From: Loktanella sp.
GTDB lineage: Bacteria > Pseudomonadota > Alphaproteobacteria > Rhodobacterales > Rhodobacteraceae
Direction of reading: 5' to 3'
Length of the DNA: 36,254 nucleotides
Assembly: GCA_020201155.1 (NCBI GenBank)
Contig: JAIVHI010000008.1
Coordinates: 1-36,254 of the forward strand
The notes below the pieces were generated by a model that made no database searches, was not told the origin of the DNA, and saw only the letters and a list, made by a program, of their open reading frames with translations. Numbering within the stretch: the stretch's first letter is position 1; every line of letters begins with the position of its first letter. Below, one piece after another: positions 27,570 through 36,254 of the stretch. Both the position numbers and the translations under genes were made by a program.

Positions 27570-30194
27570 TCAACTGTCCTTTTTCGGTGCTGCCTTTGCC
27601 TTGGACGCCGTCTTCTTGGGGGCCGCCTTTTTGGCTGTCGGCTTTTTCTTGGGTGCAGCTTTCGTCTTGGCTACCTTCTTTCCTGACTTCGCGGCGCGCT
27701 CGGCGATCAGATCGACCGCCTGCGACAGGGTCAGATCGGCCGGCTCGATGGTGTCGGGGATCGTCGCATTGATCTTGTCCCATTTGACATAAGGCCCGTA
27801 TTTGCCGTCGTAGATATTGACCGGCCCGCCCGCTTCGGGGTGCTCGCCCAGCTCGTGGATGGGTGTCGCCGCCTTGCCGCGGTTGCCACGGGCGGCTTTC
27901 TTTTCCGCCAGAAGCTGAACCGCGTGATTCATGCCGACGGTCCAGACGTCTTCCAGGCCTTCGAGATTGGCGTTGGTGCCGCCACGGTCCGATGTGCTTC
28001 CCGCGTGTTTGATATAAGGACCATAGCGCCCGATATTGGACCAGACGTTCACGCCGTCCTCGGGGTGCGGGCCGATCAGCCGGGGCAGGGCCAGCAGGCG
28101 CACCGCATCCTCCAGTGCTACATCTTCAGGCTCCCACTCCTTGGGGATCGACTGGCGCGGCGGCTTCTTGTTTTCTTCCGTCGTCTCGCCGCGCTGGGCG
28201 TAGGGGCCAAAGCGGCCCTTGAAGATGCGGATCTCGTCGCCCTGATCCTCGCCCAAAAGCTTCCCGTCGGGGGGGATCGCGCTGGCCTCCGCCTCGGGGT
28301 TGGGGGGGCCGAAGGGGCGGGTGTAGCGACATTCGGGGTAGTTCGAACAGCCGATAAAGGCACCACCGGCGCGCGCGGTGCGCATGGACAAACGCCCTTG
28401 CCCGCAATTCGGACAGAGGCGGGGGTCACTCCCGTCCTCGGTCGGTGGGAAAAGATGCGGTTCCAGCACCTCGTTGATCTTTTCCAGCACCTCGGTGATG
28501 CGCAGGTCGGATGTTTCGGCGATGGCGGCAGAAAAATCACGCCAGAACCGGTCGAGCACCTTCTTGTATTCCGCGTCGCCCGCGCTGACCTCGTCCAACT
28601 GGTTTTCCAGATCGGCGGTGAAGTCGTAACCGATGTACTTGCGGAAATAGTTCATCAGAAAAGCGGTCACGAGCCGCCCTTTGTCCTGCGGGATCAGGCG
28701 GTTCTTGTCCTTTTCCACATAGCCGCGATCCTGGATCGTCGTGACGATGCTGGCATAGGTCGAGGGGCGCCCGATGCCGAGTTCTTCCATGCGTTTGACC
28801 AGTGTCGCCTCGGTGTAGCGCGGCGGCGGCTGGGTAAAGTGCTGGTCGGGTGTCACGCTTTCCTTGGCCGTCTTGTCGCCCTGCGCCAGTTGCGGCAGGC
28901 GTTTGTCGTCGTCATCGACCACGTCATCGTCGCGGCCTTCTTCGTAGACGGCCAGAAAACCGTCGAACAGCATGACCTGCCCGGTGGATCGCAGCATGAC
29001 CTGACCGTCGTCGCTGCCGATCTCGACCGTGGTGCGTTCAAGCCGGGCGGCCTCCATCTGGGCGGCCATGGTGCGCTTGTAGATCAGGTCGTAAAGCTTG
29101 CGTTGGTCGGAATCGCTGATCTTGGCCGCGGCGGTGTCCACGTTCATTTCCGTGGGGCGGATGCATTCGTGGGCTTCCTGCGCGTTCTTGGCCTTGTTCT
29201 TGTAGATGCGCGGCTCTTTCGGCAGATACTTGTCGCCGAACTTGTCAGATATCGCCTTGCGTGCATCGGTGACGGCCTCTGGGGCCATATCGATCCCGTC
29301 GGTCCGCATGTAGGTGATCAACCCGGCCTCGTAGAGCCGCTGTGCCACGCTCATGGTCTGGCGTGCACCAAAACCGAACTTGCGGCTGGCTTCCTGCTGC
29401 AGGGTCGAGGTCATGAACGGAGGCGAGGGGTTGCGCGATCCGGGCTTGGCTTCGACGGATTTGACCGACAGGTCCCGCGACTGGATCGCCTGCACGGCCA
29501 TTTCGGCCTGCGTCTGGTTGGCAAGGCTGAACTTGTCCAGCTTGTCGCCTGCCAGAACCGTCAGCCGCGCTTCGAAAGCCTGCCCGCGGGGCGAGGTCAG
29601 GACGGCCTTGACCGTCCAGTATTCCTGTGCGCGGAAGGCCTCGATCTCCATCTCGCGCTCGACGATCAGACGCAGCGTCACGGATTGCACGCGACCGGCT
29701 GATTTCGATCCCGGCAGCTTGCGCCACAGCACCGGCGACAGATTGAAGCCGACAAGATAGTCCAGCGCGCGGCGGGCCAGATAGGCCTCGACCAGCGGCG
29801 CGTCGATCTGGCGGGGGTGCGCCATCGCATCAAGGATCGCGGTCTTGGTGATCTGGTTGAAGACGACACGATCGGCCTTTTCCAGCTTCAAGCCGCGCTT
29901 GTTCGACAGCTCTTCCCACAGGTGCCAGCTGATCGCCTCGCCTTCGCGGTCGGGGTCAGTGGCAAGGATCAGCTTGGGGTCTTCTTTCAAGGCGTCGACG
30001 ATCGCCTTGATGTGTTTCTTGCTGTCGCTCGCGACCTCCCATTTCATCTCGAAATCCTCGTCCGGCAGGACCGACCCGTCTTTCGGGGGCAGGTCGCGAA
30101 CGTGACCGTAGGAGGCGAGGACGGTATAGTCGCTGCCAAGATAACCGTTTATTTTCTTCGCCTTGGCGGGGGATTCGACGACGACGACTGGCAT
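27570..30194 (-). CDS. topA: DNA topoisomerase I
   Basis: TopA relaxes negative supercoils. The 874-residue product has a Toprim domain with DPDRE (80-84) and the central type IA core with catalytic Tyr295 in ITYMRTDG, preceded by PPFMTSTLQQEASRK (258-272). A CxxC-type zinc finger is near the end of the core (CPNCG and CSNYPEC). Additional topoisomerase C-terminal repeats (RFGPYAQRG, RYGPYIKHAG, KYGPYVKWD) precede a Lys/Ala-rich DNA-binding tail of about 40 residues. ATG 30194 has AAAGGA upstream. The low-complexity tail is normal in alphaproteobacteria. The gene is essential and appears complete. Confidence 0.96.
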   Translation of the reverse strand: MPVVVVESPAKAKKINGYLGSDYTVLASYGHVRDLPPKDGSVLPDEDFEMKWEVASDSKKHIKAIVDALKEDPKLILATDPDREGEAISWHLWEELSNKRGLKLEKADRVVFNQITKTAILDAMAHPRQIDAPLVEAYLARRALDYLVGFNLSPVLWRKLPGSKSAGRVQSVTLRLIVEREMEIEAFRAQEYWTVKAVLTSPRGQAFEARLTVLAGDKLDKFSLANQTQAEMAVQAIQSRDLSVKSVEAKPGSRNPSPPFMTSTLQQEASRKFGFGARQTMSVAQRLYEAGLITYMRTDGIDMAPEAVTDARKAISDKFGDKYLPKEPRIYKNKAKNAQEAHECIRPTEMNVDTAAAKISDSDQRKLYDLIYKRTMAAQMEAARLERTTVEIGSDDGQVMLRSTGQVMLFDGFLAVYEEGRDDDVVDDDDKRLPQLAQGDKTAKESVTPDQHFTQPPPRYTEATLVKRMEELGIGRPSTYASIVTTIQDRGYVEKDKNRLIPQDKGRLVTAFLMNYFRKYIGYDFTADLENQLDEVSAGDAEYKKVLDRFWRDFSAAIAETSDLRITEVLEKINEVLEPHLFPPTEDGSDPRLCPNCGQGRLSMRTARAGGAFIGCSNYPECRYTRPFGPPNPEAEASAIPPDGKLLGEDQGDEIRIFKGRFGPYAQRGETTEENKKPPRQSIPKEWEPEDVALEDAVRLLALPRLIGPHPEDGVNVWSNIGRYGPYIKHAGSTSDRGGTNANLEGLEDVWTVGMNHAVQLLAEKKAARGNRGKAATPIHELGEHPEAGGPVNIYDGKYGPYVKWDKINATIPDTIEPADLTLSQAVDLIAERAAKSGKKVAKTKAAPKKKPTAKKAAPKKTASKAKAAPKKDS

Positions 30195-30336
30195 GGGAAT
30201 CCTTTACGCGGAACAGGGCATCTTTGGCGCGGCAACATGTGGGCGGCGATCAAAGAATGTCAATGCGGCGCTTGCAGGCAGCGGTTCACTGCCGTTTCGA
30301 ACGGTTCTTCACCGTGTGCCGCGAGGCAGACGCGGT

Positions 30337-31461
30337 TCAGTTCGCCGTGCGCAGCGCCAGAAGACCACCGGCCTGACGGTCGATCCGACCGTCGAGTTCA
30401 AGGTCAACCAGAACCGGGGCCACCTGTTTCGCGGTGACGCGCAGGTCGCGGATCAACTGGTCTTCGGCCAGGGGCGAGGGGCCGAGACGTGACAGGATCT
30501 GGTCGTGCAACGCTGCGGTTTCCCGCAGGCTGCGTTCGGGTTTTGGCGTGGCGGCAGGGGCCGGGGCAGGGGCAGGGAGTGGCAGTTCGACGGTCTGCGG
30601 ATCACCCAGAACGCCAATCACGTCCTCGGCCGACCGGATAAGGGTGGCCCCGTCCCGGATCAGCATGTTGCAACCCGCCGCGCGTGCGTCGAACGGATGG
30701 CCCGGCACCGCCAGCACGTCACGTCCCTGATCCAGTGCCGTGCGGGCAGTGATCAGACTGCCGGATTTGGCCGCTGCTTCGACCACCAGAACGCCCTGCG
30801 CGAGCGCCGAGATGATCCGGTTGCGTTGCGGGAAGTGGCGGGCCTGCGGATGCAAGCCCATCGGCATTTCGGACAGGCGCAGGCCCTTGGCCGCGATGTC
30901 ATGGGCAAGTGCGGTGTTTTCTGCGGGGTATATAATGTCCACGCCACCGGCCATGACTGCGATTGTTCCACCGTCGAGTGCTGCCAGATGCGCGGAGGTG
31001 TCGACGCCACGCGCAAGCCCGGACACGACCACAAATCCCGCATCCACGAGATCGCCCGCCAATTTGCGCGCCGTTCGCAGCCCGAGGGACGAGGCGTTTC
31101 GTGCGCCGACCAAGGCCACCATGGGTCGCGCCAGCAAGGCCGTGTCGCCCAAAGCCCAGAACAATGGGGGTGCCCCGTCGACGGACCGCAGGCTTTCGGG
31201 GTAGCCGGCATCGGACTGAGCCACCAGCCTTGCCTTGGCGGCCCGACCTGCCTTGAGCTCCGCGAGAACCACACCCTCGGGGCAGGGGTGATAATCCTCT
31301 ACCCCGGCCTCGCGCGCGATTTCCGGCAGGGCTTGCAGCGCCGCCCGCGCGGTGCCGTGCTGCTTGAGAAGCCGGTGATAGGTCGCCACGCCGACGCGCC
31401 GCGACCGCAGCAGCCGCAAGTGGTCGACAAGATCGTCCGTAAAGGCAAGCTGCACTGTCAT
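30337..31461 (-). CDS. dprA: DNA processing protein DprA
   Basis: DprA (Smf) loads RecA onto incoming single-stranded DNA during natural transformation, and is conserved even in species not known to be competent. The product has an N-terminal helical SAM-like region and a central Rossmann-type DprA domain. The latter includes ALVGARNASSLG, VSGLARGVDTSAH, FPQRNRIISAL and AAKSGSLITARTALDQGRDVLAVPG (cited by start AAKSGSLITA). The C-terminal winged helix lies at about 310-370 (LGPSPLAEDQLI). ATG 31461 is one start; an in-frame GTG at 31542 would add 27 residues and overlap tldD's 3' end, so the exact start is uncertain. It lies downstream of tldD and may be co-transcribed with it. Confidence 0.92.
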   Translation of the reverse strand: MTVQLAFTDDLVDHLRLLRSRRVGVATYHRLLKQHGTARAALQALPEIAREAGVEDYHPCPEGVVLAELKAGRAAKARLVAQSDAGYPESLRSVDGAPPLFWALGDTALLARPMVALVGARNASSLGLRTARKLAGDLVDAGFVVVSGLARGVDTSAHLAALDGGTIAVMAGGVDIIYPAENTALAHDIAAKGLRLSEMPMGLHPQARHFPQRNRIISALAQGVLVVEAAAKSGSLITARTALDQGRDVLAVPGHPFDARAAGCNMLIRDGATLIRSAEDVIGVLGDPQTVELPLPAPAPAPAATPKPERSLRETAALHDQILSRLGPSPLAEDQLIRDLRVTAKQVAPVLVDLELDGRIDRQAGGLLALRTAN

Positions 31462-31528
31462 CGGGGCCCCGCTAGAATCACCATTCCAACAGAGCCCAAG
31501 GAGGTTAACATCCCCTTTATGCGGGCTG

Positions 31529-32950
31529 TCAGGCGGCAGCACCGCCCACGGTCAGACCACCGATCAGCAGGCTGGGCTGGCCCACGCCGACAGGCACCCA
31601 CTGGCCCTGCTTGCCGCAGTTGCCGATGCCGGGATCGAGTGCCAGGTCGTTGCCGATGGCGCGGATCTTCTGCAGGGCGGTCGCTCCGTCACCGATCAGT
31701 GTGGCCCCCTTGACGGGTGCGCCGATCCGGCCGTTCCTGACGCGGTAGGCTTCGGTGCAGGAAAAGACGAACTTGCCGTTTGTGATATCGACCTGCCCGC
31801 CGCCGAAGCCAACGGCATAGATCCCGTCCCTGAGCTCTGCGACCATGTTTGCGGGGTCATCCTGTCCCGACAACATATATGTGTTGGTCATCCGGGGCAT
31901 CGGCGCATGGGCATAGCTTTCGCGCCGCCCGTTGCCTGTCGGGGCCACGCCCATCAACCGCGCGTTCTGACGGTCCTGCATGTAGCCCACCAGCACGCCG
32001 TCCTCGATCAGGGTGTTCTTGGCGCCGGGTGTGCCTTCGTCGTCGACGGTGATCGACCCGCGCCGGTCGGGAATGGTGCCGTCGTCCAGCACGGTCACGC
32101 CCTTGGCCGCGATCTGCTGGCCCATCAGCCCCGCAAAGGCGCTGGAACCCTTGCGGTTGAAATCCCCCTCAAGCCCGTGCCCGATCGCCTCGTGCAGCAG
32201 GATGCCGGGCCACCCAGGGCCAAGCACCACGTCCATCACGCCCGCCGGTGCAGGTTCGGCATCGAGGTTCACCAAGGCGATGCGCAATGCCTCGCGCGCC
32301 ATCGGTTCCCAATTCTCACGCGCGACAAGCCCCGAAAGTCCTGCGCGACCGCCGCCACCGGCCATGCCGCTTTCGCGGCGGCCCTGATCCTCGACGATGA
32401 TGCTGACGTTGATCCGGCTCATCGGGCGCGTATCGGTGACCAGATTGCCGTCCGGGCGCAGAATCAGAACCTCCTGATGCGAGGCCGCCAGCGACGCCGA
32501 GACCTGCACCACCCGCGGATCAAGTGCCCGCGCAAAAGCGTCCATCTCGCGCAGAAGGTCGATCTTGGCAGGAAAAGTGGCCTGGCTCATCGGATCGATG
32601 TCGGAATAAAGCCGGGTGTTCGTGCCCTGCGGCCCCTCGGCCAGCGTGCCGCCACCGTCGCCCACCGCCAGCCGCGCCGTTGCGACGGCGCGCTTGAGCG
32701 CCTGTTCGTCGATCGTCGTCGAATGGGCATATCCTGCGGTCTCGCCGCGCACGGCCCGCAGCCCGAAGCCTTCGGAGGCATCGAAACTGGCCGTCTTGAT
32801 CCGTCCGTCGTCGAAAGACAGAACCTCGGACTTGCGCCGTTCCAGAAAGAGCTCTCCGTCGTCGGCACCGGAAACGGCCTCGTTCAGCAGCGCTTGCGCC
32901 GTGTCGCGGTCGAGATGCGTGTCGAAGGGCAGAAAGGGATCGTTGGACAT
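31529..32950 (-). CDS. tldD: Metalloprotease TldD
   Basis: TldD acts with TldE (PmbA) as a peptidase that processes small peptides such as microcins and the CcdA antitoxin in E. coli. The 473-residue product has the metal-binding HEAIGH motif at 253-258 in a LLHEAIGHGLEGDF segment. It carries the conserved ARLMGVAPTGNGRRESYAHAPMPRM region (ends cited only: ARLMGVAPTGNG and SYAHAPMPRM) and the C-terminal Cys-containing GIGNCGKQGQ. It is divergent from ctaC with 175 bp between, and precedes dprA. The frame is intact. A pmbA partner is not in the window. Confidence 0.94.
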   Translation of the reverse strand: MSNDPFLPFDTHLDRDTAQALLNEAVSGADDGELFLERRKSEVLSFDDGRIKTASFDASEGFGLRAVRGETAGYAHSTTIDEQALKRAVATARLAVGDGGGTLAEGPQGTNTRLYSDIDPMSQATFPAKIDLLREMDAFARALDPRVVQVSASLAASHQEVLILRPDGNLVTDTRPMSRINVSIIVEDQGRRESGMAGGGGRAGLSGLVARENWEPMAREALRIALVNLDAEPAPAGVMDVVLGPGWPGILLHEAIGHGLEGDFNRKGSSAFAGLMGQQIAAKGVTVLDDGTIPDRRGSITVDDEGTPGAKNTLIEDGVLVGYMQDRQNARLMGVAPTGNGRRESYAHAPMPRMTNTYMLSGQDDPANMVAELRDGIYAVGFGGGQVDITNGKFVFSCTEAYRVRNGRIGAPVKGATLIGDGATALQKIRAIGNDLALDPGIGNCGKQGQWVPVGVGQPSLLIGGLTVGGAAA

Positions 32951-32977
32951 GGGGCAGGCCTTTCGGGGGGATGCTGT

Positions 32978-32995
32978 GCAAAAGCGCCGTTTTGC
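32978..32995. promoter_or_regulatory. Inverted repeat in the tldD/ctaC divergent region
   Basis: GCAAAA (32978-32983) and TTTTGC (32990-32995) flank six bases. It lies 28 bp upstream of tldD and 130 bp upstream of ctaC, in a region that must contain two divergent promoters. It could be an operator. No clear -35/-10 pair was found. Confidence 0.35.
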
Positions 32996-33125
32996 CGCAA
33001 TCTGTTATCTTGAGTTACCGTTGTGAATATGGGACACGATGCCGAACTTACAACGGGATTCCCACAGGCGCCCCATCCGAGCCCGGCCCCAGACGACGGG
33101 CGGCCCAGAACGACAGGACATGCAC

Positions 33126-33956
33126 ATGCGTTTGACCAAATTCGCCACGACGCTTTCCGCCACAGCCTTTTCGACGCTCGCCGCCGGCGCCGCGTTCGCG
33201 CAGGAGGTCAATCAAGAGCTGGAAGTGATCGGCGCGCCGACGAACGGCGACACCGGCTTTCAATATGCGGCGACAAAGCTGGCCCGCGATCTGCAGTGGC
33301 TGGACGGGATGTTGCTTGTCATCATCACCGCGATCACGATCTTCGTCACCGGCCTGCTGGCCTGGGTCATCCTGCGTTACAACCGCCGGTCGAACCCGAC
33401 GCCTGCGGGCTTCACGCACAACTCTCCGCTCGAGGTGGCATGGACTGTCGTCCCGATCGCGATCCTTGTGTTCATCGGCGCGTTCTCGCTTCCGGTTCTG
33501 TTCGATCAGCAGGAAATTCCTGAAGGTGACGTGAATATCAAGGTGACGGGCTACCAGTGGTACTGGGGCTATGAATACGTGGACGAGGACGTGCGTTTCG
33601 ACAGCTTCATGCTGGAAGAAGAAGAGCTTGCAGACTTCGGCTACGACGAAAGCCTGTATCTTCTGGCCACCGACACCGCAGTCGTGGTGCCTGTTGGCGC
33701 AACGGTCGTCATGCAGGTCACCGGCGCCGACGTGATCCACTCGTGGACGATCCCGTCCTTCGGCGTCAAGCAGGATGCCGTTCCGGGCCGTCTGGCGCAG
33801 CTTTGGTTCGCAGCCGAGCGTGAAGGAATCTACTTCGGCCAGTGCTCGGAGCTTTGCGGGACGGCCCACGCCTACATGCCGATTACGGTCAAGGTCGTCA
33901 GTCAGGAAGCCTATGACGAGTGGCTGGCCGAGGCGAAGGTCGAAAACGCCGCCTGA
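33126..33956 (+). CDS. ctaC: Cytochrome c oxidase subunit II (CtaC/CoxB)
   Basis: Subunit II of the aa3-type oxidase carries the CuA centre that accepts electrons from cytochrome c. The 276-residue product has a signal peptide (about 1-26, ending AFA), two membrane helices (about 60-83 and 105-125) and [10 protein letters not shown] (142-151). The CuA ligands are all present: His205, Cys240, Glu242, Cys244, His248 and Met251. ATG 33126 is favoured because AGGA at 33115-33118 is well spaced; ATG 33120 is too near it. It heads the oxidase cluster ctaC-ctaB-coxF-ctaG-ctaE. Subunit I (ctaD) is not in view. Confidence 0.95.
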   Translation: MRLTKFATTLSATAFSTLAAGAAFAQEVNQELEVIGAPTNGDTGFQYAATKLARDLQWLDGMLLVIITAITIFVTGLLAWVILRYNRRSNPTPAGFTHNSPLEVAWTVVPIAILVFIGAFSLPVLFDQQEIPEGDVNIKVTGYQWYWGYEYVDEDVRFDSFMLEEEELADFGYDESLYLLATDTAVVVPVGATVVMQVTGADVIHSWTIPSFGVKQDAVPGRLAQLWFAAEREGIYFGQCSELCGTAHAYMPITVKVVSQEAYDEWLAEAKVENAA

Positions 33957-33962
33957 TCCTTT

Positions 33963-34019
33963 CGTGGGCCGTGGTCCACGCATCCTGCCTGATTGATGCG
34001 GCGGGCCAATGGTCCGCCG
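33963..34019 (+). other. Two hairpins between ctaC and ctaB
   Basis: Two near-perfect stems occupy the spacer: CGTGGGCC with GGTCCACG (33963-33980) and CGGCGGGCC with GGTCCGCCG (33999-34019, loop AAT). Each has one G-U pair when transcribed. They may set relative expression of ctaC and downstream genes by mRNA processing or attenuation. No T run follows. Confidence 0.5.
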
Positions 34020-34042
34020 TACCCTTATGCAAAAGGTCCGAA

Positions 34043-34969
34043 ATGAGTGACATGAGCCTGAGCCAGATCGAACATGAAGCCGGAATGGGCGACTACTTTG
34101 CCCTGATGAAGCCGCGCGTCATGTCGCTGGTGGTTTTCACCGCGCTGGTGGGCCTGTTGGTCGCGCCCGTTCCCGTCCACCCGTTCATCGGCTTCGTTGC
34201 GATCCTCTGTATCGCCGTCGGGGCGGGTGCCTCGGGCGCGCTGAACATGTGGTGGGACGCGGATATCGATGCGAAGATGAAGCGCACAGCATCGCGGCCC
34301 ATCCCGGACGGGCGGGTCGCACCGGGTGAGGCGCTGGGCATCGGGCTGGCCTTGTCCGGTTTCGCCGTCATGCTGCTGCTTCTGGCGACGAACCTGCTGG
34401 CAGCCGGGCTGCTGGCTTTTACGATCTTCTTCTACGCCGTCGTCTATTCCATGTGGCTCAAGCGGTCGACTGCACAGAACATCGTGATCGGCGGGGCGGC
34501 GGGTGCCTTTCCCCCGATGATCGGCTGGGCCGTCGCCACGGGCGGCGTGTCCGTGGAAAGCGTTCTGATGTTCGCGCTCATCTTCATGTGGACCCCGCCG
34601 CATTTCTGGGCCTTGGCGCTTTTCGTCAAGTCGGACTATGGCCGTGCGGGCATCCCGATGCTGACCGAAACCAAGGGCCGTCGGTCCACGCGCAACCATA
34701 TTCTTGCTTACACCCTGTTGCTTGTGCCTGTCGCAGTCGGCATCGGGTTCACGTCCATCGGCGGGCCGGTTTACCTGACCGTCGCGGTCCTGATGAACGC
34801 ATGGTTCCTCAAGGGGGCCTATGACATCTGGACCCGGTCCGACGCTGACAGCGAAGCCGACAAGCATGCGGTCGAAATCAAGGTCTTCAAGATCTCGCTC
34901 TACTACCTTTTTGCGCACTTCGGCGCATTGCTGGTTGATGCGGGCTTGCGGGCAGGAGGTATTCTTTGA
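34043..34969 (+). CDS. ctaB: Protoheme IX farnesyltransferase (heme O synthase)
   Basis: CtaB (CyoE/Cox10) adds a farnesyl group to heme b to make heme O, the precursor of heme A. The 308-residue product is a UbiA-type polytopic membrane protein with about nine hydrophobic segments. It has the substrate-binding [15 protein letters not shown] region with Asp72 and Asp76, and a second Asp motif [16 protein letters not shown] precedes ATG 34043. Its TGA overlaps the ATG of the next gene by one base. It sits in the oxidase biogenesis cluster, as in many alphaproteobacteria. Confidence 0.95.
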   Translation: MSDMSLSQIEHEAGMGDYFALMKPRVMSLVVFTALVGLLVAPVPVHPFIGFVAILCIAVGAGASGALNMWWDADIDAKMKRTASRPIPDGRVAPGEALGIGLALSGFAVMLLLLATNLLAAGLLAFTIFFYAVVYSMWLKRSTAQNIVIGGAAGAFPPMIGWAVATGGVSVESVLMFALIFMWTPPHFWALALFVKSDYGRAGIPMLTETKGRRSTRNHILAYTLLLVPVAVGIGFTSIGGPVYLTVAVLMNAWFLKGAYDIWTRSDADSEADKHAVEIKVFKISLYYLFAHFGALLVDAGLRAGGIL

Positions 34970-35172
34970 TGACCATCAAGGTCGAACACGAACTGCACGA
35001 TCGGCGCAGAGGCCGTAACCGCGGGATGGGGTTGATCCTTGTCGTGCTGGTGGGAATCGTCTTTGGCTTGACCGTGGTCAAGGTGCTGCAACTGGGTGAT
35101 ATCCAGCAGTTCGAGACCTTCGATCACGTCGCACGCCCGCAACTCGAACTGCAAACGGAGGGAACCGAATGA
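34969..35172 (+). CDS. coxF: Small CoxF-like membrane protein
   Basis: A 67-residue protein with a basic N terminus (RRRGRNR) and one membrane helix (about 20-40), followed by a short acidic tail. It sits between ctaB and ctaG, where alphaproteobacteria commonly have a small CoxF-like oxidase-cluster protein. Its function is uncertain. ATG 34969 overlaps the ctaB stop, GGAGG is at 34955-34959, and its stop overlaps the start of ctaG (ATGA). It is identified mainly by position, size and topology. Confidence 0.75.
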   Translation: MTIKVEHELHDRRRGRNRGMGLILVVLVGIVFGLTVVKVLQLGDIQQFETFDHVARPQLELQTEGTE

Positions 35173-35783
35173 AACTTTTCCCCAACATGACAGGGCCGAA
35201 ACGGACGGTGGCGCAGACCGTCACGCTGGTGCTGGTGATGGGCTCGCTTGCCTGGGCGTCGGTCCCGTTTTACGACTGGTTCTGCCGAGTCACGGGGTTT
35301 GGCGGGGCGACCGACGTCGCCGAAGCTGGATCGGACGTGGTCCTCGACGAGACGATCACCGTGCGGTTCGATGCGTCGCTCGCACGCGACATGCCCTGGA
35401 CCTTCAAGCCCGAGGTTCGCGAGATGGAGATCCGGATCGGCGAGACCGGACTGGCCTTTTACGAAGCGCACAACCCGACCGACCGCCCTGTCGCCGGTCA
35501 GGCCGCCTATAACGTGACACCCTACGAGGCCGGTGGGTTCTTCGACAAGATCGAATGCTTCTGCTTTGTCGAGCAGGTCCTGCAGCCGGGCGAGACGATG
35601 ATGATGCCTGTCAGTTTCTTCGTCGATCCCGCCATCGTGGATGACCGCGAAGGCCAGTATGTCCATACGATCACGTTGTCCTACACCTTCTACGAGATCG
35701 ACCTGCCCGAAGAATTTCAGCAGGCCGACGCGGGCGCTGCGGCTTTGACAAGTCCCATGCCATCCGCCATAGACACCGACTAA
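35169..35783 (+). CDS. ctaG: Cytochrome c oxidase assembly protein CtaG (Cox11)
   Basis: CtaG (Cox11 family) delivers copper to the CuB site of subunit I. The 204-residue product has a membrane anchor (about 13-33), the conserved [14 protein letters not shown] with Cys39, and the copper-binding CFCF motif with Cys130 and Cys132. It ends in a Cox11 beta-domain ([24 protein letters not shown]). It starts at 35169, overlapping coxF by four bases. The gene is complete and of usual length. Confidence 0.96.
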   Translation: MKLFPNMTGPKRTVAQTVTLVLVMGSLAWASVPFYDWFCRVTGFGGATDVAEAGSDVVLDETITVRFDASLARDMPWTFKPEVREMEIRIGETGLAFYEAHNPTDRPVAGQAAYNVTPYEAGGFFDKIECFCFVEQVLQPGETMMMPVSFFVDPAIVDDREGQYVHTITLSYTFYEIDLPEEFQQADAGAAALTSPMPSAIDTD

Positions 35784-35808
35784 GACAAGCCTTCAGGGAA
35801 CCGCTCAC

Positions 35809-36254
35809 ATGGCGCACGAAAAGAACCACGACTACCATATCCTCAGCCCATCGATCTGGCCGTTCGCTGCCGCCCTTGGAGCTTTCCTCATGCTCTTCGG
35901 TGCCGTTCTGTGGATGCCCAACCAAGGCGGCGGACCCTACCTTTTCCTGGTTGGCCTCGCACTGGTCCTGTACACGATGTACGCTTGGTGGGCGGATGTG
36001 ATTACCGAAAGCCGCGTCGGTGACCATACGCCGGTGGTGCGGATCGGCCTGCGCTACGGCTTCATCATGTTCATCATGTCCGAGGTGATGTTCTTTGCCG
36101 CATGGTTCTGGTCCTTCTTCAAGCACGCCATGTATCCGATGGGGCCCGACAGCCCGGCTGTCGATGGCCAGTGGCCGCCTGCCGGCATCGAAACCTTCGA
36201 TCCCTGGCACCTGCCGCTGATCAACACGTTGATCCTGCTTTGTTCTGGGGCCGC
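35809..36254 (+). CDS. ctaE: Cytochrome c oxidase subunit III, partial at window end
   Basis: Subunit III of the aa3 oxidase stabilises the catalytic subunits. The visible 148 residues begin [15 protein letters not shown] and contain hydrophobic helices at about 18-35, 43-60 and 83-103. [14 protein letters not shown] and [14 protein letters not shown] are typical of the family. ATG 35809 has AGGGAA at 35795-35800. It lies 25 bp after ctaG. The 3' end lies beyond the window. Confidence 0.93.
   Translation, partial: MAHEKNHDYHILSPSIWPFAAALGAFLMLFGAVLWMPNQGGGPYLFLVGLALVLYTMYAWWADVITESRVGDHTPVVRIGLRYGFIMFIMSEVMFFAAWFWSFFKHAMYPMGPDSPAVDGQWPPAGIETFDPWHLPLINTLILLCSGA

Noticed and set aside
27570-27690. 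Lys/Ala repeats at the 3' end of topA considered as a repeat element
   Set aside because: They encode the basic C-terminal tail typical of alphaproteobacterial TopA.
27840-29702. A 620-codon plus-strand open frame inside topA
   Set aside because: topA is complete with all catalytic motifs on the other strand; the plus-strand frame shows no known features.
31462-31542. Extended dprA start at GTG 31542
   Set aside because: It would overlap the end of tldD and add 27 residues not resembling the family; neither start has a strong ribosome binding site, so ATG 31461 was kept.

Overview
The window is a high-GC, gene-dense chromosomal segment that fits a Rhodobacteraceae (Roseobacter-group) alphaproteobacterium. 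This placement rests on family resemblance and gene order: tolB-pal-cpoB-tilS-ftsH, a complete Tad/Flp pilus block with paired TPR lipoproteins, and a ctaC-ctaB-coxF-ctaG-ctaE cytochrome oxidase cluster. No similarity search was run. I see no rRNA, tRNA, CRISPR array, transposase, integrase or prophage gene.

Layout. 1-2823 (+): envelope-spanning Tol-Pal genes (tolA 3' end, tolB, pal, damaged cpoB). 2798-5917 (+): tilS (tRNA-Ile lysidine synthetase) and ftsH (membrane AAA protease), closed by a clear terminator. 6027-6605 (+): a small MOSC-domain protein. 6739-9312 (+): one-carbon folate genes fhs (broken) and folD. 9309-12452 (-): a PdeM-type phosphoesterase and a 'ligase-associated' DEXH helicase. 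12581-24299 (-): a Tad (tight adherence) locus. Read in its own direction it is flp, cpaB, cpaC, an OmpA-like lipoprotein, cpaE, cpaF/tadA, tadB, tadC, tadD, a second TPR lipoprotein, cpaA prepilin peptidase, and a conserved AAA ATPase of unknown role. 24650-25468 (+): a lytic transglycosylase divergent from flp. 25519-26846 (-): succinyl-CoA:3-ketoacid CoA-transferase (scoAB). 26926-32950 (-): L,D-transpeptidase, topA, dprA and tldD. 33126-36254 (+): the aa3-type oxidase genes ctaC, ctaB, coxF-like, ctaG and ctaE (the last cut by the window edge).

The Tad genes form one machine: Flp pilin, secretin (CpaC), ATPases (CpaE, CpaF), inner-membrane platform (TadB, TadC), lipoproteins and prepilin peptidase. 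A strong hairpin between the OmpA-like gene and cpaE suggests at least two transcription units. The cox genes are tightly packed and translationally coupled.

The most striking observation is damage in otherwise ordinary genes. cpoB and fhs each have an internal segment missing with a frame change, and ftsH appears to lack about 50 residues in frame just after its third zinc ligand. All three lie in the first 8 kb. The flp pilin reading frame also lacks its own stop and runs into cpaB, which a single extra base in a C run would explain. These could be assembly errors or real lesions; reads would decide. I found no convincing wholly new system. The best candidates for undescribed biology are the AAA ATPase at the end of the Tad block, the OmpA-like lipoprotein inside it, a dispersed intergenic motif, and paired direct repeats in the flp/transglycosylase intergenic region.
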